Assembly: GCA_029168955.1 (NCBI GenBank)
Contig: JAPDOI010000185.1
Coordinates: forward strand, 962,001 to 1,026,000
DNA: 64,000 nucleotides
Direction: 5' to 3'
Source: Aplectana chamaeleonis
Taxonomy: Eukaryota; Nematoda; Chromadorea; Rhabditida; Cosmocercidae
Made by a program: the position numbers and the translations under genes. Below, piece after piece: positions 1 to 10,257 of the stretch. Position 1 is the first letter of the stretch. Each line of letters begins with the position of its first letter. The notes under the pieces are model-generated. The model was not told the DNA's origin, did not search any database, and saw only the letters and a program-made list of their open reading frames with translations.

Positions 1-306
1 CGTCCTCACCATCATCGGCCATCATCGTTTGTGAGTGCTCTTTGCCGATAACAGTCTGCGTTTCCACTGAAACAACGTACTATTTGTTGTATTCAAAGGT
101 TCAGAATGCTTTTTCTTCCAACTTCCAAATGTCGACAACTACAGAACACGGCAACGGAAAAAAGCGGTGGGGCGGCTGGGTGTTTTCACTGAGCATACTG
201 TAGTTCTTACTGCTCGGTTTCAACTCTGCCATTAATAGATAAGGACACAGCTTACATTTTTTTTCGGGTAATATTTTCTTTCCTTTTTGTGTTACCCCAG
301 GGTGGC
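1..306. other. Unassigned flanking DNA
   Basis: No coding region, RNA gene or repeat is recognised here. The only open frames are short (about 80 codons), low in complexity and without family motifs. A low-information stretch leads into the inverted repeat that starts at 307. Confidence 0.5.
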
Positions 307-561
307 TAGGTGCATTGGCATTGTGTGTGGGGAGAAAATACACCGCTTCTCAATGTTTTCGGTGCCTTTTTCTCCAAAATTCATAAGAGTTTGAAAATTT
401 GCCGTCGATTATGGCGAGACGTCCGCAGAGGCCCCCCCCACAAGCACTCTAGTCGACGGCGAAATTAATTTCTTTCTGCCAATTTTGGTGAAAAGAGCAC
501 CGGAAACGTTGAAAACGGTATGTCTACACCTACCCCCGCACACACAATACCAATGCACCTA
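307..561. mobile_element. Degenerate hairpin (inverted-repeat) element, MITE-like
   Basis: The two halves are imperfect reverse complements. The outer left end reads AGGTGCATTGGCATTGTGTG (308-327) and the right end carries its complement (CACACAATACCAATGCACCT, 541-560). Deeper in, CGGTGCC...CCAAAATT (about 361-380) pairs with AATTTTGG...GCACCGG, and GCCGTCGA pairs with TCGACGGC. The unpaired centre (about 420-450) contains a C-run. There is no coding capacity, so this is a non-autonomous foldback or MITE-like element. No target-site duplication is clear. Confidence 0.6.
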
Positions 562-1095
562 AAGTCTTTACTTCAGTGCATTGCAAAATTATACGACACA
601 CCCCAACTTCTGTGGTCTTGAACTTCGTGTGATTTCAGCGAACAAACGGTGAGTCCCAATCGACGCAGCATCCTCGAAAACCCCAGAGTTCGAATTTTCA
701 GTTAATTGGATCAGCAGCCAGAAAACTGACGTTGAATAATGTCGAAAATGGCCGTCGCAAAATTATACGACATAGCTGACGTCCTCGTGAAAATTTCATC
801 TCTTCATCCTCTGTATCAATTCGTTAATGGTAAGAATCATCAGGAACATCGAGTCAATAGTCTATGGGCTTGTCTTGGGACAGAACCACATCGAAATTCC
901 GTTGAGCGTGTTACAAAGCAACTTTTTTGAAGACGTCGCCTTCAATCTACGCCCGCTCGTTTAGAACAGCTTCAGGCCTCAAAGTTGACCCAAAACAGCG
1001 GCTTTTTCGCGATTTTTCCTTATAAGTCCTACTACTCTTAACCCGAAGAGGGGTTTAGAGAGGAAGAGAAGACAAGCATATTTGATCGCGACCAC
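562..1095. other. Unassigned DNA with a short duplicated motif
   Basis: The motif GCAAAATTATACGACA occurs twice, near 583 and near 756, in otherwise unrelated context. A 63-codon open frame (739-930) has no recognisable motif and is not called as a gene. Nothing else is supportable. Confidence 0.4.
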
Positions 1096-1910
1096 TGCCT
1101 TTAAGGCGGCGTTCAGAGTTTTCGCGGCGCGACGCGATGGCACATGTCAGCGCGACGCGAAAATCGCGTCGCGCGGAAATCAAGGTGTAAACGGCACGCG
1201 AACGCTAGGCGACTACGCGCAATTGCGTAATTTATGCAATTTTCCGTACCGAGGCAAAACTAATCAATATTCGGTCTTATTCTGTCTATTTAAGTGTAAT
1301 GTACCCTTTTTTAATCTTCTATCTGTATTATTATGGCACATTTTTGTTTTCGTTGCGAAAACTTGCTTCTTTAATGACGAAACAATCAAAAAGACATGGG
1401 AGCAGATGATGCTTAGATTGTTTTTGGAGTTGATATTACAGAATAGGGATGGTTCGGTGAAATGAGACCGAATTATGCTTGTGTCGCTTGTAAACCGTAA
1501 AAAAATTTTATAGCTCGTCAACTCTTTGAAACCATCACCCTCATCACACTGTCCTTAAATATGCAGACAAAATTGTTTGCAGTATCATCTGAGAACAATA
1601 CAATAACCCATGACAATTTCAATCAACCTAGTCTTTGAAAAGGCTTGAAAAAATTAAAAACGCCCCTTGAGTCCCCGATGATGGAAGAAAAAATGATGAC
1701 AATCGCCCCGCGACCATCGCGTCGCGTTGCATTGCAACGCGACGCGATGGTCGCGGAGTGATTATAATTTGGGCGTCAAATTCAATGTATCGCGCCTCTC
1801 CACTGTGAACACCTAGCGACGACGCGACGCGACGTCGCTTGGTCGATACGTAGGCTAATCATAAGGTCGCGTCGCGCCGCGAACGAACTCTAGACGTCGC
1901 CTAAGAGGCA
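1096..1910. mobile_element. Degenerate CpG-rich foldback element
   Basis: The left end (TGCCTTTAAGGCGGCGTTCA, from about 1096) pairs with the right end (GTCGCCTAAGAGGCA, to 1910). The pairing continues inward through TTCGCGGCGCGACGCGA on the left and TCGCGTCGCGCCGCGAA on the right. The interior is dense in CGCGTCGCG motifs and holds a perfect 47-bp palindrome. A lone similar end (CACTGCCTTTAAGACGGCC) lies near 2314-2332, suggesting a dispersed family. There are no transposase motifs, so it would be non-autonomous. The edges are approximate. Confidence 0.55.
1709..1755. repeat. Perfect 47-bp palindrome
   Basis: Arms 1709-1731 and 1733-1755 are exact reverse complements around a single central T at 1732. 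The arm begins CGCGACCATCGCGTCGCG. It lies inside the foldback element 1096-1910 and would form a very stable hairpin. Confidence 0.9.
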
Positions 1911-3833
1911 TTATGCCTACCGTAACCTGCAGTAACCATAGGTCTGGCGACAAATAGACCCAAAATTCGCGTTCAGCGCCCTAGCTGAAACTTTTCGATC
2001 GAATCCGAAGAATTTTTTCTGATCACCCCACAAATTCCCTGATGGGTACCATTACCTTTTCTTGATGCAATGAAAATGCCGTTTTTTGAAATCCCCGGAG
2101 GCATTTAGTGAATTTCAAGTATGGGTCATTTATGCACTGTCACAGGCCTACAGCAGCGAAAACATGGTTTTCCGAATCTTCGCGGTACGGGTAAAACACA
2201 ACTCTAGGGAGAGCACAGGGTTTCTTGTATTTCTGAAGCGAAATTCCCGAATTTTTCGTCATTTCGGCCCTCAATCATTTTAGCAGATAATTTCGAAATT
2301 GATGATTATCGTGAACACTGCCTTTAAGACGGCCAAGCAAATCCGTAAAAACCCAAATCCCTCTGCGGCAAACGTTGCGTCAAATCCGGCATTCTGGAAA
2401 ACGACGCGACCGGAGCATTTCGGCATAACTAAGTTTTCGAAGCTTTCAAGTGCCCTAATTAATCACGCTGTTGTCCTCTAGAAGGTGACCCTATGAAATA
2501 TTTTAGACTTAGCTGATACTTTGGCGAGGGGGGGGGGTTATTTGAGGTGCTGATCACAAACCTACTATCCACTTTTTCGGTTATGAAAGGGTAGGTCTAA
2601 TGTAAGTTTGTCATCGTAGTCTGACTAAATGAAAAGTAATTCAAACAAAGTGTATGAAGGGCAAGAGTTGTAGTTTCACCTTTGCCTGTCTCGGAGTTTC
2701 GGAAAATTTTTCACCTAGGGGGGGGGGACGTAGAATTTTCAACAACTTTTCGCCACCAAAGGGGTCGTGAAGGCTGTAAAACCGCGAAACTCTCAAGGCT
2801 CCTAGGCGTGCTAGTGCGGAGCGGCGGTTAGAGACAGCGAGAGAGTGGAGGGCAGACGGAGGCCGCAGCATCGCACGCGCCGCACGCGCCAGGAATGATG
2901 AGAATTGCGATTTTTATAGGGAATAACTCCGGTAAAGTTCGGCGTAACCACATGCTGGACCGCGGCTACATGTTGCTTATTCATTAATTTAATTCATCAA
3001 TTTCACCCTTTTTCAAGGAACACTAGTCTGAATCCCTATAAAAGACAGTGAAACGGCGAGAAGTTCAAGCAGAACAACCTTTCGGTAAACTACGAACGGC
3101 TTTGCTGATGGTAACAGAGTGGACTGAATTCAAGCACAATGCCACAGTCGCATAGATTTTTCACGATTGTCAACTCCCCGAAACGGGTAACCACCAAGAC
3201 GACATAATTGCCACACAATTAGCAGACATTTTTCTGTTCGTTATTGATTTTTTTCAGTCTGTTTTGTTTGTTACTCATGTGAGGTATGAAAAAAATAAAT
3301 TAAGAAGACGCACCTGAGTGGTCATCCGACCGCTGCGGCGCGACGAAATTTCCAGTCATGCAACAGTTGCTTTCATGTACTGTTAGAGGTGAACTGAAGG
3401 AAAACTTTGCACTCGAAACGGTATGCACTCCTTCTAATTCAGTAAATGAAATGATAAAACGGATAACCTCTCTCCAATGTTCCCATGACCATGTGCGCCG
3501 TGGGAATGGGCTAGCGAGGGTATCGCCATGATCACAACCTGAAAGCGCCTTATGTGTCATCCCAAGCTCACTGCCCCATCAATGGATTCCCACCTCTTCA
3601 AGGAAGAACAGCAAGAAGAATCCAGCACAGCTCAGCAACTCAGCAATTGGATAGTCAATATAGAAGTTGTAAAGCTAAACCCAAGTATAAATAAAATTGA
3701 ATACAAAATTATGTAGTGAAATTTTTAAAAATGATATATGAGGCCACTCGCCAAAGAATTGAGATGGACGGAACACAGAAAAATTGCGGATTTCTTCGTT
3801 ATGGATCGCTAGAAGGCGCAATATACCCAGGCA
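1911..3833. other. Unassigned intergenic DNA with G-runs and a TATA-like site
   Basis: No gene is recognised. Visible items are two runs of ten G (2528-2537 and 2718-2727), a GC-rich patch around 2805-2890 with repeated CGCACGCGC, a solo foldback-type end near 2314, and TATAAAAG at 3037-3044. The TATA-like octamer is not followed by a convincing open frame, so a promoter is not claimed. Reverse-strand open frames of 76-86 codons (2641-2871, 3300-3560, 3675-3929) show no domain I can name. Confidence 0.4.
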
Positions 3834-5215
3834 ATAACACCGGCTGATCGGGCGGAGAAGTAGGCTCCCCGGCTGAGCGGGCGGCCTTATTTTGGGGGCG
3901 GAGGTCTCACCGGGTGAGCGGGCGGGCATGCATTTTACCGGCTGAGAGGCATGGCTTTATGGGGTCAGCGGGCGGACATAAGTCCACGGCGGAGCATATC
4001 GCCGGGTGATCGGGCAGACATAGCATTACCGGGTGAGGGGCATGGCTTTGCGTGGTGAGCGGGCAGACACTAAAGCAAGCCAGGCTAATGTACGGCGCGG
4101 GCAAAATGGGCTTCGAGCTGATTCGGGTCATGGCATTTGAACGGGTGGTCATCCACACGATTTGGATAATTGACCCCTCACCCCTAACAGTTCGTTGTGA
4201 CCGTGGGGGTGTGGCAGCGGGTCAGCTCATGAATTTTTAAGCAAGGTAAGGCTTACCGTTTCAGGGACAAAGCGCGAGCCTCGAACTTGCTGGGGAATAG
4301 GGAGAGCCTACTAGGGGCTTTATCTACTCTTGCAGATCGATATCATTCACGTGGTAAGCAACTAATACCGGCAGAGCGGACCTCCATTTACCGGCTGAGG
4401 GGGCAGTGAATACGGGCTGAGGGGCAGCCATTTACCGCCTGAGCGGGCAGTGAACGCGGTGTGAGGGGGCCAACACTTGCCGGCTAAGCGCTCCACCATT
4501 TCCCGGCTGAGGGGGCACTGAATACCGGAGCATGCCCGGGTACAATGTTTAGCCAGCCGGTATTGCCTACCCACTCAGCCGTCGTTACTGCTTGAGATAA
4601 GTAGGGGACTTACTCAGACAGTAACGCCGGCTGATGGGGCAGGCAATACCGGCTGACTAAACATTGTACCCGGGCGAGCCCCGGTATTCACTGCCCCCTC
4701 AGCCGGTAAATGGAGGTCCGCTCTGCCGGTATTAGTTGCTTACCACGTGAATGATATCGATCTGCAAGAGTAGATAAAGCCCCTAGTAGGCTCTCCATTC
4801 CCCAGCAAGTTCGAGGCTCGCGCTTCGTCCATGAAACGGTAAGCCTTACCTTGCTTAAAAATTCATGAGCTGACCCGCTGTCACGCCCCCACGGTCACAA
4901 CGAACCGTTAGGGGTGAGGGGTCAATTATCCAAATCGTGTGGATGACCACCCGTTCAAACGCCATGACCCGAATCAGCTCGAAGCCCATTTTGCCCGCGC
5001 CGTACATGAGCCTGGTTCGCTTTAGTGTCTGCCCGATCAGCCGGTGATATGCTCCGCCATTGATTAATATCTGCCCGCTCACCCAGTAAAGCCATGCCCC
5101 TCAGCCGGTAAAACGCATGCCCGCCCGCTCAGCCGGTAAGACGCTCCGCCCCCAAAAATAAGCCTGCCCGCTCTGCCGGCGACCCTACTTCTCCGCCCGC
5201 TCAGCCGGTGTTATT
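3834..5215. mobile_element. 1.4-kb near-palindromic foldback transposon
   Basis: The left end AATAACACCGGCTGATCGGG (3834 on) is mirrored by CGCTCAGCCGGTGTTATT at the right end (to 5215). The arms meet near 4604, where GTTACTG (4584-4590) faces CAGTAAC (4619-4625). One peptide frame reads nearly identically from 4052-4240 (+) and 4855-5082 (-), which shows how closely the arms match. Both arms are built from repeated CCGGCTGAGCGGGC-like modules. The left arm is about 160 bp longer, mainly through extra module copies near 3960-4070 and 4410-4520. This is the architecture of Foldback-type elements. No transposase is present and no target-site duplication is obvious. Confidence 0.8.
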
Positions 5216-5765
5216 ATCTGAGTAATTCGTAAAATTTCAAAAAAAACCTTCGTGTGGAAACTATGACCCTCCAAAGCTGAGCAATTTTTTGCGAAGATCT
5301 TTGAAGCAAATGAATTTTCCTGATATAAAACGCCACTTTAAGTAACCAGATAATCGATTGGCGTTATCACCCTTGTAAAATTTTCGCTCCACCAAACTTT
5401 CTATATATATATATTTTTTGATTTTTTGGAGGATTATGCTTGCCAAATATTACCATGCTCAAAAGATGCGCCGTAGCCGTTTTAGTCCAAGAATGAAACA
5501 TCAAAAAAACTTACCTAATCACCCTTTCTCCTTCCATCAAAGGTGATGCAATTGAAAAAACCCTTGCGGAAAAGACAGACCACACATTTGCTTTCGTACG
5601 AATTGATGATGAAGTGAAACAAATGATGAATCTAATAAGATTCACAAGTGCCAGCAGATTACTACTTCCCTGTCCTGCCGTTCTACTGCGGTATAAAACT
5701 AGTTGGGGGGGGGGGCACTCACCATTCAGTTGGAGAATGAATAAAACCGGTCCCAGAAATCGAAG
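5216..5765. other. AT-rich intergenic DNA with an exon-like stretch
   Basis: There is a TA dinucleotide run near 5402-5414 and a run of eleven G near 5704-5714. From about 5541 to 5710 one forward frame is open and has a mixed, protein-like composition, including FAFVRIDDEVK. It follows a pyrimidine-rich tract, but the possible splice sites are weak. On the other strand the AG/GTAAGTTT at about 5510-5520 resembles a nematode 5' splice site. Neither reading is strong enough for a gene call. Confidence 0.35.
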
Positions 5766-6049
5766 TACTGTGCTTCTCTGGGTCCAATTCCGGTCCGCAA
5801 TTGCGTCTCGACACGCTTTGCGGCCGCACGCGTTCGAGTCAGTCGGGTTCCAGCGCCCGACCCGACTCGATGAGGCTTTTTTATACGAATTTCTCCAATT
5901 TTTTTCTTAGTTTCCAGTTTCCAAAATCCACCTAGAGTCAGCAGATCGGCTGCTCCTGCGCTGGAAGTTCTTTCGACTCGGGAGCGTGCGGCCAAAAAGC
6001 GTGTCGAGACGCGATTGCGGACCGGAGTTCGGCCCAGATAAGCACAGTA
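5766..6049. mobile_element. Inverted-repeat hairpin element
   Basis: The left arm begins TACTGTGCTT (5766 on) and contains GCGTCTCGACACGCTTT. The right arm is its imperfect reverse complement, AAAGCGTGTCGAGACGCG...AGCACAGTA, ending at 6049. Each arm is about 85-90 bp and the unpaired centre (about 5860-5950) is AT-rich. No protein is encoded, so it is MITE-like. It ends 35 bp before the next inverted-repeat element. Confidence 0.7.
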
Positions 6050-6343
6050 TTTCCATGGAGTTCCATGAAAACAACGACTGATTGCTGAAAGTTTAGGTTC
6101 CTGGCAGAAGTAAAGATTTGGCATGGCCATTTTTTCGAAAAATTAGAAATATACTCAGTTAAAAGGGGAAGGTAAAGAAACATGAAAAAAGTTTTGAAAT
6201 ATTCCTGAGAACGATTTGGCGCAGAATAATTTGATTTTTGGGAAATGTAGTGAAATAGTTGAAAGTATGATTTGACAGTCGTGTTTGAACCAACTATTGA
6301 TACGAGTTGGGCAAAACGAGAGATCGCATTGTATGAGCTTACC

Positions 6344-6488
6344 CGCAGAACATATCAAAGCAAAATCGCGTGATATGGAACAAACAATTGATTTTACTTC
6401 ACTTAAAACGTGAAGACCGCGGCATTCCAGCTCCCAAACAAGCTTTTACTGTTTGCCTTATCACGCGTGATTTTGCTTCGATATGTTC
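6344..6488. mobile_element. Nested 145-bp MITE in the left arm of the larger element
   Basis: The ends are inverted repeats of about 30 bp: GAACATATCAAAGCAAAATC (6348 on) faces GATTTTGCTTCGATATGTTC (to 6488). TACC lies on both sides (6340-6343 and 6489-6492) and may be the target duplication, although four extra bases (CGCA) follow it on the left. The right arm of the host element (about 7190-7215) shows the same sequence without the insertion, so an empty site is visible within the window. Confidence 0.65.
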
Positions 6489-6786
6489 TACCTCTGGCAA
6501 ACTGGGTCGTCGACAACAGGTTGATCCGCCCACCATGAGTCACAGCTGGCCAACGCGCCGATATTCGGCGGGGCCGTGGCCGCGAGTTATTATCTGGTAG
6601 ATGTCGAGCTGTTTCACAGCTAACGCTCTAGATACAAGGGAAGTATACTACGCATTTTTCAGGCATGCTGTGAATGATGAAAGCGCAGCCGGTTCAATTA
6701 CCCAAGTTTGCGGTACATTGGCCCCGCCCAGCATCTGGAGGACCTGCCTATCCGGTGGTGACCCCAGTGCAGGCTGGGCGACCCAG

Positions 6787-6968
6787 CCGCGACGCGTGTA
6801 GGAGTGCCGACCGCGACACGTGTCGGAGTGCCGACCGCGACGCGTGCCGAAGTGCCGACCGCGACGCGCGCCGAAGTGCCGACCGCGACGCGTGCCGGAG
6901 TGCCGACCGCGACGCGTGTCGGAATGCCGACGGCGACGCGTGTCGGAGTGCCGACCGCGACGCGTGTC
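6787..6968. repeat. 24-bp minisatellite, about 7.6 copies
   Basis: The unit begins GGAGTGCCGACCGCGACGCG and ends TGTC or TGCC. One partial unit (6787-6800) is followed by seven full 24-bp units to 6968, differing by a few substitutions. It is strongly CpG-rich and, because 24 is divisible by three, keeps a frame open (repeating CRSADRDA in 6674-7009). That frame is a by-product of the repeat, not a recognised protein. Confidence 0.85.
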
Positions 6969-7533
6969 GGTGTAAAGTAGTACCTAAGCTAGATGAAACA
7001 GTCCTGTAGGATGTGAACTGCTGCTAAATAGGCCGCTAAACTCGACACATCGAGTTGTCAACAGCCCGACAACAGGCGGACGTCGCTGGGCAACGGGCAA
7101 GTCTCAGGCTGACAATACGCGCGATTTGACTTGTCAACAGGGAGCGGTTTATGAGATGACAACTTATCAACCTGTTGTCGCACCCCAGTTTGCAGGAGAC
7201 GGATAAGCTCTAACAATGCGATCTCTCGTTTTGCACAACTCTTAACAATAGTTGGTTTAAACTCGACTGCCAGATCATACTTTCAACTATTTCACTACAT
7301 TTCCCGAAAATCAAATTATTCTACGCCAAATCGGTCTCAGGAATATTTCAAAACTTTTATTACTTTTCTTTACCTTCCCCTTTCAACTGAGTATATTTCC
7401 AATGTTTCGAAAAAATGGCCATGCCAAATCTTTACTTTTGCAAGGAACCTGAACTTTCAGGAATGTCATTTATTTTTCCTAAAGGTTTCCCTTCTAACAT
7501 GATTCATGCCTGGTGATGTTAATTGAAAGTTAA

Positions 7534-10252
7534 CCCACTGATGCCCCCCCCCCTTCTATGACGTCCTGCACACTCCCATTAATGTCCTGCTTACTACCAC
7601 TGATGTCCTGCACACTCCCATTAATGTCCTGCTTACTACTACTGATGTCCTGCACACTCCCACTGATGTCCTGCACACATTCCATAACGTCCTGCACACT
7701 CCCATTAATGTCCTGCTTACTACCACTGATGTCCTGCACACTCCCATTAATGTCCTGCTTACTACCACTGATGTCCTGCACACTCCCACTGATGTCCTGC
7801 ACACTTTCCATGACGTCCTGCACACTCCCACTAATGTCATGCACACTCCCACTGATGTCCTGCACACTTTCTATGACGTCCTGCACACTCCTACTGATGA
7901 CCTGCACACTATCTATGACCTCCTGCACACTCCCGTCAACGTCCTGCACTTTCTATGACGTCCTGCACCCTCCCACTGATGTCCTGCACACTCCCACTAA
8001 TTTTCTGCACACTCCCACTGATGTACTGCACACTTTCTCTGACATCCTGCACGCTCCCACTAATGTCCTGCGCACATTCTGTGACATCCTGCACACTCCC
8101 ACTAATGTCCTGCACACTCCCACTGATGTCCTGCACACTCCCACTAATGTCCTGCACACATTCCATGACGTCCTGCACACTCCCATTAATGTCCTGCTTA
8201 CTACCACTGATGTCCTGCACACTCCCATTAATGTCCTGCTTACTACCACTGATGTCCTGCACACTCCCACTGATGTCCTGCACACTTTCCATGACGTCCT
8301 GCACACTCCCATTAATGTCCTGCTTACTACCACTGATGTCCTGCACACTCCCATTAATGTCCTGCTTACTACTACTGATGTCCTGCACACTCCCATTAAT
8401 GTCCTGCTTACTACTACTGATGTCCTGCACACTCCCACTGATGTCCTGCACACTCCCACTGATGTCCTGCACACATTCCATAACGTCCTGCACACTCCCA
8501 TTAATGTCCTGCTTACTACCACTGATGTCCTGCACACTCCCATTAATGTCCTGCTTACTACCACTGATGTCCTGCACACTCCCACTGATGTCCTGCACAC
8601 TTTCTATGACGTCCTGCACACTCCTACTGATGACCTGCACACTATCTATGACCTCCTGCACACTCCCGTCAACGTCCTGCACACTTTCTATGACGTCCTG
8701 CACCCTCCCACTGATGTCCTGCACACTCCCACTAATTTCCTGCACACTCCCACTGATGTACTGCACACTTTCTCTGACATCCTGCACGCTCCCACTAATG
8801 TCCTGCGCACATTCTGTGACATCCTGCACACTCCCACTAATGTCCTGCTTACTACCACTGATGTCCTGCACACTCCAGCTGGTGGTCTGCACACTTTCTA
8901 TGACGTCCTGCACACTCCCATTAATGTCCTGCTTGCTACCACTGATGTCCTGCACACTCCCACTGATGTCCTCCACTGATGTCCTGCACACTCCCACTGA
9001 TGTCCTGCACACTTTCTATGACGTCCTGCACACTCCTACTGATGACCTGCACACTATCTATGACTTCCTGCACACTCCCGTCAACGTCCTGCACACTTTC
9101 TATGACGTCCTGCACACTCCCATTAATGTCCTGCTTACTACCACTGATGTCCTGCACACTCCCACTGATGTCCTGCACACTCCCACTGATGTCCTGCACA
9201 CTTTCTATGACGTCCTGCACACTCCTACTGATGACCTGCACACTATCTATGACTTCCTGCACACTCCCGTCAACGTCCTGCACACTGTCTATGACGTCCT
9301 GCACCCTCCCACTGATGTCCTGCACACTCCCACTAATGTCCTGCGCACATTCTGTGACATCCTGCACACTCCCACTAATGTCCTGCACACTCCCACTGAT
9401 GTCCACACTTTCTATGACGTCCTGCACACTCCCACTAATGTCCTGCTTACTACCACTGATGTCCTGCACACTCCCATTAATGTCCTGCTTACTACCACTG
9501 ATGTCCTGCACACTCCCACTGATGTCCTGCACACTTCCACTGATGTCCTGCACACATTCCATAACGTCCTGCACACTCCCATTAATGTCCTGCTTACTAC
9601 CACTGATGTCCTGCACACTCCCATTAATGTCCTGCTTACTACCACTGATGTCCTGCACACTCCCACTGATGTCCTGCACACTTTCCATGACGTCCTGCAC
9701 ACTCCCACTGATGTCCTGCACACTCCCACTAATGTCATGCACACTCCCACTGATGTCCTGCACACTTTCTATGACGTCCTGCACACTCCTACTGATGACC
9801 TGCACACTATCTATGACCTCCTGCACACTCCCGTCAACGTCCTGCACACTTTCTATGACGTCCTGCACCCTCCCACTGATGTCCTGCACACTCCCACTAA
9901 TTTCCTGCACACTCCCACTGATGTACTGCACACTTTCTCTGACATCCTGCACGCTCCCACTAATGTCCTGCGCACATTCTGTGACATCCTGCACACTCCC
10001 ACTAATGTCCTGCACACTCCCACTGATGTCCTACACACTCCCACTAATGTCCTGCACACATTCCATGACGTCCTGCACACTCCCATTAATGTCCTGCTTA
10101 CTACCACTGATGTCCTGCACACTCCCATTAATGTCCTGCTTACTACCACTGATGTCCTGCACACTCCCACTGATGTCCTGCACACTTTCCATGACGTCCT
10201 GCACACTCCCATTAATGTCCTGCTTACTACCACTGATGTCCTGCACACTCCC
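7534..10252 (+). repeat. 21-bp minisatellite, left segment (about 130 monomers)
   Basis: Tandem 21-bp monomers; a clean consensus copy is 7779-7799, and the second monomer class (TTTCTATGACG type) is at 7863-7883. The segment starts with a partial monomer CCCACTGATG (7534-7543) fused to a run of ten C and a truncated second-class monomer. This left segment is rich in the pair 'CCCATTAATGTCCTG + CTTACTACCACTG', and in a recurring block with CCTACTGATGACCTG, ACTATCTATGACC, CCCGTCAACG, CCACTAATTTCC and CATTCTGTGACATCC. Copies of the block begin near 7890, 8623, 9035, 9225 and 9790. The long open frames on both strands here are by-products of the 21-bp period. Confidence 0.97.
10246..10252. repeat. 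Left target-site duplication of the RTE insertion
   Basis: CACTCCC immediately precedes the G-run that begins the element. The same seven bases recur directly after its 3' tail at 13522-13528. Removing the element and one copy restores a normal monomer junction (CACTCCC followed by ATTAATG). Confidence 0.8.
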
Positions 10253-10257
10253 GGGGG

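Larger units (their letters stand above)
6085..7460. mobile_element. Non-autonomous element with ~290-bp inverted terminal repeats
   Basis: The left arm (6085-6343, continuing at 6489-6530) starts CTGAAAGTTTAGGTTCCTGG. The right arm (about 7165-7460) is its reverse complement and ends GGAACCTGAACTTTCAG. Matching internal blocks include AAAATGGCCATGCCAAATC (right) and its complement (left), and CAAACTGGG...CGACAACAGGTTGAT (left) against the right arm. The roughly 630-bp interior has no transposase and carries a 24-bp minisatellite. The left arm is split by a nested 145-bp insertion. Arm divergence indicates an old copy. Confidence 0.75.

Noticed and set aside
739..930. 63-codon ORF in the left flank
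   Set aside because: It is short, has no motif, and contains a duplicated AT-rich string also present in non-coding sequence upstream.
3037..3044. TATA box of a gene promoter
   Set aside because: TATAAAAG is present, but no plausible gene, initiator or coding exon follows; kept only as a note.
3300..3560. Reverse-strand 86-codon ORF
   Set aside because: The composition is not implausible, but there are no motifs, splice signals or context; it could be part of an unrecognised mobile element.
4052..5082. Two conserved ~60-75-codon genes in opposite orientation
   Set aside because: They are the same frame read in the two arms of the foldback element, so the similarity comes from the inverted repeat.
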